Positions 10,001 through 19,325 of a DNA stretch of 43,972 nucleotides are shown piece by piece (positions within the stretch are counted from its first letter, which is position 1; every line of letters starts with the position of its first letter). The position numbers were made by a program, and so were the translations under genes. The notes beneath the pieces are model-generated. The model saw only the letters and a program-made list of their open reading frames with translations, did not search any database and had not been told where the DNA came from. The DNA comes from Myxococcales bacterium (GTDB lineage: Bacteria > Myxococcota_A > Polyangia > Fen-1088). The stretch covers positions 1 to 43,972 of the forward strand of contig PMBS01000041.1 in the NCBI GenBank assembly GCA_003153015.1. The letters are read 5' to 3'.

Positions 10001-10388
10001 GTCCCACTACCCGACCAAGACCCGCATGCAGGCCAAGATCGACAACACACAGGAGTTCTTCAACAACTTCTACAAGAAGAATCCGGTCGAGCCCAATGCC
10101 AACCGCTTCTCGTCGATTTGCGACTCGCTGCACGGCGATGGCGCCGTGGCCGCCTGCGACCCGGCCTTTGGTCACAACTCGTACACGGTCAACATGGCCA
10201 TGTGCAACTACGTCAGCGTGTTCAACGATGGCGGGGCCACGACTCAGGACATCCGGCAGGAGGCTCTCGAAGAGGCCGTGTCAACCACCGTCGAGAATGA
10301 TCGCTACTTCCAGGAATCGCTCGGCGTATACTCTATGCTCTTCCTGTCAGGCAACTTCCCCAACCCGCTGACGGTGCCGACCAAATAG
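7095..10388 (+). CDS. Lipoprotein endoglucanase-like GH8 enzyme with about three N-terminal CBM-like modules (copy 1)
   Basis: Start set at 7095 (MIQSSHS) by alignment with copy 2; lipobox LLALWSC; TVSEGQGYGIAISAAIGDKPTFDALW and QDSAFDGDVDIGIGLVFAALQWPEY match GH8 motifs; repeated VHFRW...YW(I/L)xY modules. Confidence 0.85.
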   Translation: MIQSSHSRRLRAELRHIAGAAWNVTRWFLLSAGMLLALWSCNSHPMASGTPGRAWAYEPPDAAIASSGGTTQVTTTASSTPRNPFATGSGGSTGGVAASGGVEASGGAEVSGGAEASGGTPAGGTTRIATTGPTGGATVPDAAVAPPPDTRPPPPDLPPDQSIETFSCPIGQVRMHVRDIWSSTVNPTMNTMSAPPLSVVVIRPTGSYVQYGARQDAANCSWYSVCIPNTVATIQIKPVGPDGCPANNASGAFDISKLAPTSPDIWLDYTGPSSTLAADYSAYPNANVGAQKFRLTNDKTLVASEACPPGQPDQSVPTGYIKVHFRWPWGDPQLTHFPGSACGKLKLGYDTPPYPSSLKVTGVGCEMQALLEYQDGNCPWYFVLIPTSSWTKTAANPVNITFRYPDDSVGLWTPNLPLPVLTPGVNEYWIGYAGAPDNTAASMPVCMDWSQDPLTYYFYTKNPGPGYEHCGGSTGPVDPCRPPVPSNFHTVHFRYIWAGQKTFTFFPKPALMPPWMEMEVTSNKVICFREADRPWYNCPVPDKFFVAGATWRAVDKTHSPEWNTVMPRPFPDTPNEYWLRWDYGKPDIPATSRFKFFTYYPDATNGDWSATSNWNDGACAPKPPATPVIVGFDFGGWFPYASTNYLYPNGGSLAYVYQEVAKVQDLLNAFVFERYLIWRDNYVTATDTVCGAGTARIKTDPPKTVSEGQGYGIAISAAIGDKPTFDALWKFTRHFLSQSAKKYCGGLMGWMWDGNIACRPLDTPCDPDTGACGGNQDSAFDGDVDIGIGLVFAALQWPEYQQNAIDWLVKMECEINTVYDGKWNYPTNGDTWDKTDCSGYQATGPSKPCSYVKGVPTNMFLDYFPPGYFRVFGDFLAAKLGSTQTAANGQTHRDFWYKTAETVYELLERCYNQTGVNPGLVGADGNIETPCSAASAGTYEELRSLWRVGIDAAWFGDNTSLPENTAKSSSHYPTKTRMQAKIDNTQEFFNNFYKKNPVEPNANRFSSICDSLHGDGAVAACDPAFGHNSYTVNMAMCNYVSVFNDGGATTQDIRQEALEEAVSTTVENDRYFQESLGVYSMLFLSGNFPNPLTVPTK

Positions 10389-10399
10389 TGCCATACCAA

Positions 10400-13300
10400 A
10401 TGACCACGCTTCAATCTTCGAATAGCCGCTGTTTCGGGGCAGAGCTGCGTCAAGTCGTGCGCGCGATGTGGAACGTAACGCGCTGGTTCTTGCTGAGCGC
10501 AGGCATGCTCCTCGTGCTGTGGAGCTGCAACTCCCATCCCATTTCGGAGGGGACACCCGGCCATGCGTGGGCTTACGAGCCACCCGACGCGGCCATTGTC
10601 TCCTCAGGCGGTACCACGCAGGCCACGACGACCGCCTCTTCCATCCCGCGGAACCCGTTTGCCACCGGGGGACGTGGCACAGGCGGCGTGGTAGCGTCTG
10701 GCGGCGTGGAGGCCTCCGGCGGCGCAGAGGCGTCTGGCGGCGGGGGGGCGTCTGGCGGCGGGGAGGCGTCTGGCGGCACGTCTGCAGGCGGTACCACGAG
10801 GATTGCCACGACCAGCCCCACCGGGGGCGTAGTTGTTCCCGATGCCGCAGTCCCACCTCCCGACACCCGGCCGCCGCCGCCTGACCTGCCGGCGGACGTG
10901 AGCGAAAACTACACCTGTCCCACAAGTGACGTGCGCATACACGTACGAGACATCTGGTCGAGCACGGTCAACCCGACCATGAACACGATGTCGGCTCCGC
11001 CCTTGGGGGTTATCGTCATCGACCCAGTAGCCAACTGGTTGCAGTACGGTGCGCGCCAAGACACAGCGAACTGTTCTTGGTACTCGGTGTGTGTTCCCAA
11101 GACCATCACCAAGTTCGAGATCAAGCCGATCGGTCCTGACGGCTGCCCCAGCGGCAACCCCTCGGGCAATTTCGATGCCTCGAAACTGGCGCCCACGAGC
11201 CCAGAGATTTGGCTCGACTACACCGGCCCGTCCAGTACCCTGGCCGCTGACTACGCCAACGCCAATGTCGGCGCCCAGAAGTTCCGCCTCACCAACGACA
11301 AGACCCTGGTCGCTTCCGAGGCATGCCCGCTAGGGCAGCCCGATCAGTCTGTCCCCACTGGCTACATCAAGGTCCACTTCCGCTGGCCTTGGGGCGATCC
11401 GCAATTGACTCACTTCCCGGGCTCGGCCTGTGGAACGCTCAAGCTGGGCTACGACACGCCCCCCTACCCCAGCAGCCTGAAAGTCACTGGGGTGGGCTGC
11501 GAGATGCAGGCTCTGCTCGAATACCAAGACGGCATTTGCCCCTGGTACTTCGTGCTCATCCCCACGAGTTCTTGGACAAAGACCGCCGCGAACCCAGTGA
11601 ACATCACCTTCCGCTACCCCGACGACAGCGTGGGCCTGTGGACGCCGAATCTGCCCCTGCCCGTGCTCACCACCGGCGTCAACGAATACTGGATCGGGTA
11701 CGCGGGCGCGCCCGACAACACGGCGGCATCCATTCCCGTGTGCATGGACTGGTCGCAAGATCCCCTCAGCTTCTATTTCTACACAAAGAACCCAGGTCCT
11801 GGGTATGAGCACTGCGGCGGGGCCACCGGCCCGATTGATCCGTGCCGGCCGCCGGTTCCGTCCAACTTCCACACCGTACACTTCCGCTACATCTGGGCCG
11901 GACAGAAGACCTTCACGTTCTTCCCCAAGCCCGCGCTCATGCCCCCGTGGATGGAAATGGAAGTAACCAGCCACAAGGTCATCTGCTTCCGCGAGGCCGA
12001 TCGCCCGTGGTACAATTGTCCCGTCCCCGACGCGTTCTTTGTTGCGGGGGCTACTTGGCGGGCAGTGGACAAGACCCACAACCCCGAGTGGAACACCGTT
12101 GCGCCGCGCCCCTTCCCCGACACGCCCAACGAATACTGGCTGCGCTGGGACTACGGCAAGCCCGACATCCCAGCCACTAGCCGTTTCAAGTTCTTCACCT
12201 ACTATCCCGATGCAACCAGCGGCGACTGGTCCGCCACCAGCAACTGGAACGACAGCGCCTGCGCGCCCAAGCCGCCGGCCACGCCGGTCACCGTCGGATT
12301 TGGGTTCGGAGGCTGGTTCCCCTACGCCAGCACCAACTATCTCTATCCCAACGGGGGATCGTTGGCCTACGTCTATCAGGAGGTGGCCAAGGTCCAGGAC
12401 CTGCTGAATGCCTTCGTGTTCGAGCGGTACTTGATCTGGCGAGACAATTACGTCACGACCACGGACACGGTGTGCGGCGCGGGCACGGCGCGTATCAAGA
12501 CCGACCCGCCCAAGACAGTCAGCGAGGGCCAGGGCTATGGCATGGCCATCGCCGCGGCCATCGGCGACAAGCCGACCTTCGATTCCTTGTGGAATTTCGT
12601 CCGGCATTTCCTCTCACAATCCGCGGTGAAGTACTGTGGCGGTCTCATGGGCTGGATGTGGGACGGCAGCATTCCCTGCCGCCCGCTCGATTCGCCCTGC
12701 GATCCGACCAAGGAGAACTGCAGCGGACAGCAAGACAGCGCGTTCGATGGTGACGTCGACATCGCCATCGGGTTGGTGTACGCGGCCCTGCAATGGCCGG
12801 AGTACACCCAATTCGCCACCGACTGGCTGGTCAAGATGGAGTGCGAGATCGACACCAAGGCCGACGGCATCTGGAACTACCCCACGGAAGGGGACACCGG
12901 GCCCAAGAACTGCCAGGACTATCCCAACAAGCCCTGCTCCTACCAGACCGGAGTCATGTCGGTGAACGTGCACATGGACTACTACCCGCCGGGCTATTTC
13001 CGGGTCTTCGGCGATTTCTTGGCTGCCAAGCTGGGCAGCACTGCACAGGCGGCCAACGGGCAAACCCACCGCGATTTTTGGTACAAGACCGCAGAGACGG
13101 TCTACGAAATGCTTGAGCGTTGCTACGATCAAGCGGGGTTGCAGCCGGGACTTGTCGGGCAATCAGGTAGTTCTTTCACTACGCCTTGTTCCGAAGTTGG
13201 AGGTCCATCTGGACCGTACGAGTGGGAGCGCTTCTTGTGGCGCGTGGGCATCGACGCTGCCTGGTTCGGCGACAATACTAGCCTGCCGGAAAACGCCCCC

Positions 13301-13696
13301 AACTCCTCAAAGCACTATCCCGGCAAGACGCGCATGCAGGCCGAGATCGACAACGTACAGAACTACTTCAACAGTTTCTACAAGAACAACCCGGTCGAGC
13401 CCAACGCCAACCGATTCTCGTCCATTTGTGACGTGCTGTCACCGAGTGGCACTGTCACGAATTGCGACCCTGCCAATGGCCATAATTCCTACACCGTCAA
13501 CTCGGCCATGTGCGCGTATGTCAGCGTGTTCAGCAATGGCGGGGCCACGACCACGGACATCCGGCAGGAGGCCATTGAAGAAGCCGTATCAACCACCGTC
13601 GAGAATGACAAGTACTTCCAGGAATCACTCGGCGTGTATTCCATGCTGTTCTTGTCAGGCAACTTCCCGAATCCGATGACGGTGCCCACCAAATAG
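10400..13696 (+). CDS. Lipoprotein endoglucanase-like GH8 enzyme, tandem paralogue (copy 2)
   Basis: Same architecture as the preceding gene; GTG at 10388 or ATG at 10400 as start; TVSEGQGYGMAIAAAIGDK and SAFDGDVDIAIGLVYAALQWPEY. Confidence 0.85.
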   Translation: MTTLQSSNSRCFGAELRQVVRAMWNVTRWFLLSAGMLLVLWSCNSHPISEGTPGHAWAYEPPDAAIVSSGGTTQATTTASSIPRNPFATGGRGTGGVVASGGVEASGGAEASGGGGASGGGEASGGTSAGGTTRIATTSPTGGVVVPDAAVPPPDTRPPPPDLPADVSENYTCPTSDVRIHVRDIWSSTVNPTMNTMSAPPLGVIVIDPVANWLQYGARQDTANCSWYSVCVPKTITKFEIKPIGPDGCPSGNPSGNFDASKLAPTSPEIWLDYTGPSSTLAADYANANVGAQKFRLTNDKTLVASEACPLGQPDQSVPTGYIKVHFRWPWGDPQLTHFPGSACGTLKLGYDTPPYPSSLKVTGVGCEMQALLEYQDGICPWYFVLIPTSSWTKTAANPVNITFRYPDDSVGLWTPNLPLPVLTTGVNEYWIGYAGAPDNTAASIPVCMDWSQDPLSFYFYTKNPGPGYEHCGGATGPIDPCRPPVPSNFHTVHFRYIWAGQKTFTFFPKPALMPPWMEMEVTSHKVICFREADRPWYNCPVPDAFFVAGATWRAVDKTHNPEWNTVAPRPFPDTPNEYWLRWDYGKPDIPATSRFKFFTYYPDATSGDWSATSNWNDSACAPKPPATPVTVGFGFGGWFPYASTNYLYPNGGSLAYVYQEVAKVQDLLNAFVFERYLIWRDNYVTTTDTVCGAGTARIKTDPPKTVSEGQGYGMAIAAAIGDKPTFDSLWNFVRHFLSQSAVKYCGGLMGWMWDGSIPCRPLDSPCDPTKENCSGQQDSAFDGDVDIAIGLVYAALQWPEYTQFATDWLVKMECEIDTKADGIWNYPTEGDTGPKNCQDYPNKPCSYQTGVMSVNVHMDYYPPGYFRVFGDFLAAKLGSTAQAANGQTHRDFWYKTAETVYEMLERCYDQAGLQPGLVGQSGSSFTTPCSEVGGPSGPYEWERFLWRVGIDAAWFGDNTSLPENAPNSSKHYPGKTRMQAEIDNVQNYFNSFYKNNPVEPNANRFSSICDVLSPSGTVTNCDPANGHNSYTVNSAMCAYVSVFSNGGATTTDIRQEAIEEAVSTTVENDKYFQESLGVYSMLFLSGNFPNPMTVPTK

Positions 13697-13720
13697 GGCA
13701 GCGCTTCTGCCCTCTGCCCC

Positions 13721-14176
13721 TCAGGGGACCGTCCCAGGGGCGGCGTCCCCGACGGCTTGGTCGTTGCAGTTGAAGCTTTTGGAGAGGTCGCTTGAGCAGA
13801 GCACAACTTTCTGCTCGGGGGTCACGCACACACCCGTGTCGTCGCTTCCGCTTGGGCAGACACAGGTCGTGCCGTTCTGGCAGCGGTCATCAAGCACCGC
13901 CCCGCAGACGCAGAACCCCGCGCTGATCGCTGTGCAAACATTGACCGGGCCAGCATGGTCGCGCGTCTGGATGCACTGTGCCTCCGCGAGGCAGGCGCCA
14001 CCACACCCACATGCCTCACCAGGTGCCCCGAGGCCAGCGCTGCACGCAGCATCAGCCAGCAAGCTCCCCGCGTCGCCAGGAGCTTGTGATCCCGAGCACC
14101 CGCAGACGAACACAATGGCCGTAAGCCTCGCCAGTGTGCCGTTGCTCATCACTATGCGGTGGCTCGCCTTCGTCAT
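13721..14176 (-). CDS. Small Cys-rich lipoprotein
   Basis: IVFVCGCSGS lipobox; many Cys (ACGCGGACLAEAQC..CVCGAVLDDRCQNGTTCVCPSG). Confidence 0.6.
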   Translation of the reverse strand: MTKASHRIVMSNGTLARLTAIVFVCGCSGSQAPGDAGSLLADAACSAGLGAPGEACGCGGACLAEAQCIQTRDHAGPVNVCTAISAGFCVCGAVLDDRCQNGTTCVCPSGSDDTGVCVTPEQKVVLCSSDLSKSFNCNDQAVGDAAPGTVP

Positions 14177-14397
14177 CGTTGTGCCTCTTTCCCAACCCTG
14201 CTCGTCCCCAGATACTGGCCTGGATCGGTCTAGCGTATCACCTAGATTGGACCAAGAGCCTCCGTCCCTGTCAAGCGTCCCCTCGCCCTCCTTGCCGTCC
14301 TACTGCCGGTGCTCCGCCGACAGTTCCAAGCAACTAGAGCACCGAACGGTTTGAATGCTGGGCAGAATCGAAGACTTGCGGGCGCACGGGAAACTCG

Positions 14398-14431
14398 CCT
14401 CTCCCCGCGCAGCGGGCGCAGCGGGGAGAGG
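14398..14431. repeat. GC-rich hairpin with 11-bp perfect stem
   Basis: cctctccccgc (14398-14408) pairs with gcggggagagg (14421-14431) around a 12-nt loop; intergenic. Confidence 0.6.
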
Positions 14432-14588
14432 GAATCGGACAGGTGCTCGGGCATCACAACTCCTGGATTTCACGGCGGAGTCAAACCGTTTGGTGCTCTA
14501 GGCGGTGACCCCAGGCCGCGGACGTTCATTCGGCACCACCGGGGACAGATGGGTGCCATGTCCCTGACAACTGCGCTAAAAGAGGCCC

Positions 14589-16811
14589 ATGTCTCGTGTT
14601 TCTTTCGGTCTCGCCGCACCCGTCGTCGCTTGCCTCGGCCTCGCCTGTCAGCGTGCGCCTCTGCCCGCGCACGCGGCATCGCCCTCTTCCGCGGCGTCGC
14701 CCAAGACGGCCCAGCCGGCCGCGCCGCGACTGGATGAGTCCGGGCCGCGCGTGGATCTGCTGGCCAACCGGGCCATGTGGCACCTGTTTCAGCGTGGCCT
14801 GGTCATTCCTCTTGGCAGTGAAGGATTCAGGAAGTACACGCAGGAATACACCAGCCCCTGGCGAGGGGTGAGCAAGCTGCAAGATCGCGCCGGTCGCGTC
14901 TTGGGCTCCACCACGAGCAGCTTGCGCTTCCCCTGGGACGGCGAAATTGGGGCAGCCACCATCGTTGTGCGCATGAGCGGCGATGCCGGACAGCGGCTGT
15001 CGCTGCGCCTGAACGGCAGGCCTTTGAAGCCCGCCGCCCTGACCAGCGGCTGGCAGGCAGTGGCGGTCAATGTGCCGGCCGGCGTGCTTCGCGTCGGCGA
15101 GAACGATCTCATCATCGCAGTGGCCAGAAAGGGCGCGCTCTTTCACTCGCTGGAGGTATTCGCCGGGCCGGCACCCGAAGCGGGCGACGCCTGGCCGGCC
15201 TCGTCCCCGGTAATTGCGGCCAGCGTGGCCGGGCAAGAAAAGGCCGCTCTCGCCGGATTTCGCCGCTATGCCATGCTGCTGGAAGTCCCGCGCCAGTCGT
15301 TCCTGGTACTGGAAACCGCGGCGCCGCAGGCAGCCGCACACCTGCGCGTTTCTGCGCGACCCGAGGGTCAGCCAGCCCAGATCCTGCTCGACGAAACCCA
15401 AACCCCGGGGCGCTGGCAGCCCCATACGCTTTCGCTGGCGGCCCTGGCTGGGAAGCTGGTGGCGCTTGAACTCGCCGTGGTTGACGGCGGCGATGGACTG
15501 TGGGCCTCGCCGCGCATTCTACTGGCTGCGGCGCCGTCGCTTGCACGCCCCAAACCAGTACGCAATCTGGTACTGCTCATCGGCGATGCCCTGCGCGCCG
15601 ACAGCCTCGCGCTCTACCACCAGAGCAAGGTTCTCACCCCGCGCATCACCGAGGCCGGCCGCAAGAACGGCGTGGTCTTTCTCAACACCGAGGCCGCCTC
15701 GCCTTCATCACCGCCTTCGCATGCCAGCATCCAGAGCGGCACCTTGCCGCGCGTGAACGGCATCCTGGGCGACAAGGCCAAGCTCAACCCGGGCACGCCG
15801 ATGATCAGCGCCGTACTGGGCGAAGAAAGGATCGCCACCGGCTACTACGGCGACAATTCATTTGCCATGGGCCGGCTCAAGACCGCATCCAAGTGGACCG
15901 CGTATCATCAGCCCTCGCAGGAAGGCAAAGGTGGGGGCTGCCCTACCCTGGTCAAGATGATGCTGGGCTTCGCCGACGAGCAGATCAAGGCAGGACGACG
16001 CTTCTTCCTGTCGTCGATAGCCTTCGAACCGCACACCCCGTACATCTATCACCAGGGCATTACCGAACACTACGTGAAGGGCGAGTTCGACCCGGCCATC
16101 GGCAAGAGCCCCGACGGCGTCATCCTGACTGCCATCGTGAAGGGCAAACTGCCCATGACCCCGGCGCGCTGGCAGCAACTGCGCGGGCTCTATGACGGCG
16201 AGGTCGAATACCTCGATCAGTGTTTCGGCACGCTGGTCGACGGGCTGGCGGCGCGGGGCCTGCGCGACAACACCGCGGTCATCTTGCTGGCAGACCACGG
16301 CGAGGGATTTTTCGAGCACGGCAGCCTGGGCCACGCCTATGGCCACTGGTTCGAGGTCACGCAGGTGCCGCTGGTAATGTGGGTTCCGGGCCTCACCGAC
16401 AAGGAGATCACTGTCGACACGACAGTCAGCCACGTGGACCTGGCGCCCACCATCCTGGATCTTCTGGGTCTGCCGCCCGAGCCGCGCATGCAGGGAGAGA
16501 GCCTTGTACCGATGGCCCTGCGGCAGGGACCGTGGACACCGCGTGTGGTGCCGGCGGAATACGGCCGCAGCTACTCGCTGCGCGCCGCCAATCTGCGCTA
16601 CATCGTGGACTATTCCGGCAAGGAAACGCTCTTCGATACAGTCGACGATCCTATCGAGAAGACCGACGTCAAGAACCAGCGCCCCATGGCCTTGCGCTAC
16701 CTGCGTGACTGCGCTGGCTTCTACCTGGCCCATCGTACCCGCTGGCACACGGCCACCTGGGGCACGCTCAACAATCAGACAGAGGAATTTGTGAAAGCAA
16801 CGGGGGGTTAG
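14589..16811 (+). CDS. Sulfatase/alkaline-phosphatase-superfamily lipoprotein
   Basis: [28 protein letters not shown]...; [58 protein letters not shown]; putative lipobox ACLGLAC. Confidence 0.85.
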   Translation: MSRVSFGLAAPVVACLGLACQRAPLPAHAASPSSAASPKTAQPAAPRLDESGPRVDLLANRAMWHLFQRGLVIPLGSEGFRKYTQEYTSPWRGVSKLQDRAGRVLGSTTSSLRFPWDGEIGAATIVVRMSGDAGQRLSLRLNGRPLKPAALTSGWQAVAVNVPAGVLRVGENDLIIAVARKGALFHSLEVFAGPAPEAGDAWPASSPVIAASVAGQEKAALAGFRRYAMLLEVPRQSFLVLETAAPQAAAHLRVSARPEGQPAQILLDETQTPGRWQPHTLSLAALAGKLVALELAVVDGGDGLWASPRILLAAAPSLARPKPVRNLVLLIGDALRADSLALYHQSKVLTPRITEAGRKNGVVFLNTEAASPSSPPSHASIQSGTLPRVNGILGDKAKLNPGTPMISAVLGEERIATGYYGDNSFAMGRLKTASKWTAYHQPSQEGKGGGCPTLVKMMLGFADEQIKAGRRFFLSSIAFEPHTPYIYHQGITEHYVKGEFDPAIGKSPDGVILTAIVKGKLPMTPARWQQLRGLYDGEVEYLDQCFGTLVDGLAARGLRDNTAVILLADHGEGFFEHGSLGHAYGHWFEVTQVPLVMWVPGLTDKEITVDTTVSHVDLAPTILDLLGLPPEPRMQGESLVPMALRQGPWTPRVVPAEYGRSYSLRAANLRYIVDYSGKETLFDTVDDPIEKTDVKNQRPMALRYLRDCAGFYLAHRTRWHTATWGTLNNQTEEFVKATGG

Positions 16812-16832
16812 AATGCCTTCGGCCTTTCGGCC

Positions 16833-17747
16833 CTAGCTCGCGGGCTGGCGCTTGCGGCGGATGAGTTCCAGTTCGCTCTCGGAGAAGCTGTACTGCTGGC
16901 CGCAGAAACTGCAGCTGACCTGAGCCTGGTTGTCCTGCAGGATCATCGCCTGCAGATCCTCATTGTGGAGCATTTCCAAGGTGGAGGCGGCGCGGGCGCG
17001 GCTGCACGAGCAGGCGAAGGTGACCGGCCGCCTTTCGAGTGTCTGCAGACTCTCCGCCACCGGCCCCAGCAGCCGGCGAGCCAGGGTCTCGGCGTCAATG
17101 ACGCCCGCCGCTTCGAGCAGCACCTGACTCAATCGCTGGTCATCCAAGGCCTGGCGAATGAACTCGACCAGGGCCGCGCCCTCGGCCTGGGGCAGGGTCT
17201 GCACCAACAGGCCCGCTGAGGCGATGACCTCGCCCTCGCCGTCCACCAGCGTATCGCAACGAAGCACGCTGTCGATCTGCTCGCTGGTCGAGAGATAGTT
17301 CTCCACATCACTGTCGATCTCCCCGGTCTGCAGCGCGGTCTGACCGGCGTAGTTCTGTGCCAGGCCCAGATCGCGGATCACGTTAACCACGCCCTTGTTT
17401 CCCACGGCCTCGGCCAGCGACAGGCGGGCCAAGTCGGATGCGCCGACCCAGGGAACTGCGCCGGGATGCCTGAGGTAGCCGCGCGCCCGACCGGACGAGC
17501 GCGCGTCCACAGTGATGCTGCCGAGCGGCCCATTGCCAAGAATCTGCAGGGTGACCTGTTCCTCGTCTTTGGTCAGCGTGGCCAGGGTCAGCCCCGCGGT
17601 GACCGCGCGACCCAACGCAACCGCGGCCACTCCCCGCAGGTGGTGCCGGCCTGCGATCTCGCGCACGGTCTGGGTCGTGATCGCGGCCACGACCCGAGCA
17701 CGGTTGCGTTCCAGCAAACAGCGAATGATCTCGTCGTGGTCGGTCAC
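16833..17747 (-). CDS. hslO: Redox-regulated chaperone Hsp33
   Basis: GNGPLGSITVDA..., RPVTFACSCSRARAASTLEML, QVSCSFCGQQYSFSESEL: Hsp33 fold and CxC/CxxC zinc site. Confidence 0.93.
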   Translation of the reverse strand: MTDHDEIIRCLLERNRARVVAAITTQTVREIAGRHHLRGVAAVALGRAVTAGLTLATLTKDEEQVTLQILGNGPLGSITVDARSSGRARGYLRHPGAVPWVGASDLARLSLAEAVGNKGVVNVIRDLGLAQNYAGQTALQTGEIDSDVENYLSTSEQIDSVLRCDTLVDGEGEVIASAGLLVQTLPQAEGAALVEFIRQALDDQRLSQVLLEAAGVIDAETLARRLLGPVAESLQTLERRPVTFACSCSRARAASTLEMLHNEDLQAMILQDNQAQVSCSFCGQQYSFSESELELIRRKRQPAS

Positions 17748-17773
17748 GTCTCGGCCCTGTCAGTGCGGATCGC

Positions 17774-19144
17774 TTAGTCCTTCGAGGAAAACACGATGGC
17801 CCCCGGATCCCGTTCGCGTCCCGAGGCCTGGGTACGGGCCTTGTCGACATCCGCAAGCTCCTCGGCGATACGCGGGAAGGCGTAGCGGATCTGGCCGTTG
17901 TCGTCGGTCACCACATCACCGCCCAGGGCCACCAGATCCTGGGACAACGCTTTGGCCGCGGCAGGCTCGGGCGCCAGTTCCTCGACCGACGCGGCTTGGC
18001 CCTGCTTGGCCAGCACGGTTTGCAGCAGGCGCCGGCGGGCGTTGCGCCTGCGCCGGCCCGGCTCGCGCGCCCGCTCGGCCAGCCAGCGACCAAGCGGAAC
18101 CGCGAACAACAGCGACGAGAACAACAGGGGATAGTCGTGCAACAGGAACTCCTGCCCAGGGAACGAAGTGCGCATGCCGGCCTCGAAGGCCGGTACGATC
18201 CAAAACGGCGCCAGCAGATTGAACCCGTTAAACAGGCTGATGGCCACGTTGGTACCGGTGCGGTTTCCGGTCAGCGCCGGCCTCGATTCCAGGCGCTCCC
18301 AGGCCCGGTGCACAACGGGCTCGGGTTGCTGGCCCAACTCCGCCGTCTTGCGAATGTCTTTGAACACGTAGACCACCACGCCCCCATCGGTGACCTCGGG
18401 CTCGCCGCCGTAGTTGACCAGCAGACGGGTGGCCTCCTCCTCGGCACGGGCAAAATCCCATCCCATCAGCATCACCAAGTCCACCGCGGCGATGCGGCCA
18501 TTCTTCTGCCGGATGTAGGCCAGGGTTTCCTTTTCTTCCGCCAACGGATCCACCGGCGGCTTGCCAGGCCCGAAGACGAACTCGAAGACCTTCTTGTAAA
18601 GTGGCTTGTCCGGGGGCCGGCGGCGGCGGCGGCGGTAGGGGCCACCGTCGAAGCTTGGACCCCAGCCCCACATCCAGAAGAGCGGCCAGGCGAAGTCGAT
18701 GTCTCCCCCCCCGCTGTCGCGATCATCCGAGCTACGCCGCGCAAATAGCACCGCGATCAGCATCGCGACGAACAAGACGAAGTACACGACCAGCGTCGTC
18801 ACGATGGAGATCTTGAAAAGGAAGGTGAACCCTCTCCACAGCGCATTCCCGACCTTGGCCAGTTTCTCGCGCAGCGGCACCGCATCCCTGCGCGTGAATG
18901 ACGGATCGAACTGATAGATGAGCTCGCCGCTCTCGGTAGCTGCGAGATGACTGTGAAATTCCTTGAGCAAGCCGCCAAGCGCATCCTCGGCGACCGGCAC
19001 CGGAAGGCCGGACTTGGCGACCGCGTCGGCTTTGGTCAACTGGCCGCCCTGGCCCTTCAGGGCGTCGAGCAGAATGCGGCGCGCCTCGATCTCGGAGTAC
19101 GACTTGGTTGCAAAGGTGGTATCGGCCCCCATGCTCCCTGTCAT
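17774..19144 (-). CDS. Conserved hypothetical membrane protein
   Basis: N-terminal helical region, TM segments (ISIVTTLVVYFVLFVAMLIAVLF), long charged C-terminus; no family recognised with certainty. Confidence 0.65.
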   Translation of the reverse strand: MTGSMGADTTFATKSYSEIEARRILLDALKGQGGQLTKADAVAKSGLPVPVAEDALGGLLKEFHSHLAATESGELIYQFDPSFTRRDAVPLREKLAKVGNALWRGFTFLFKISIVTTLVVYFVLFVAMLIAVLFARRSSDDRDSGGGDIDFAWPLFWMWGWGPSFDGGPYRRRRRRPPDKPLYKKVFEFVFGPGKPPVDPLAEEKETLAYIRQKNGRIAAVDLVMLMGWDFARAEEEATRLLVNYGGEPEVTDGGVVVYVFKDIRKTAELGQQPEPVVHRAWERLESRPALTGNRTGTNVAISLFNGFNLLAPFWIVPAFEAGMRTSFPGQEFLLHDYPLLFSSLLFAVPLGRWLAERAREPGRRRRNARRRLLQTVLAKQGQAASVEELAPEPAAAKALSQDLVALGGDVVTDDNGQIRYAFPRIAEELADVDKARTQASGRERDPGAIVFSSKD

Positions 19145-19325
19145 GCCTTACATTGGCGCAATCGCCAAGAGGTTCTCGCCCTGATCCCGCGGCAAGGGCA
19201 GCGACGCCACCGGGCGCCTCGCAGAAGGCCGTCGTGGCACGCCGACGGTTGCACGGCCGCCGCCCGCGGCTATATTCATTGGGTAAGCGCCTGCGCGGCA
19301 GGATTCGGGCGCGGAAAGGTATCCA

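Noticed and set aside
11330-12607. 425-aa antisense ORF (and 7866..8768 on the same strand of copy 1)
   Set aside because: Antisense to GH8 coding sequence with high GC third positions; appears in both paralogues only because the DNA is duplicated.
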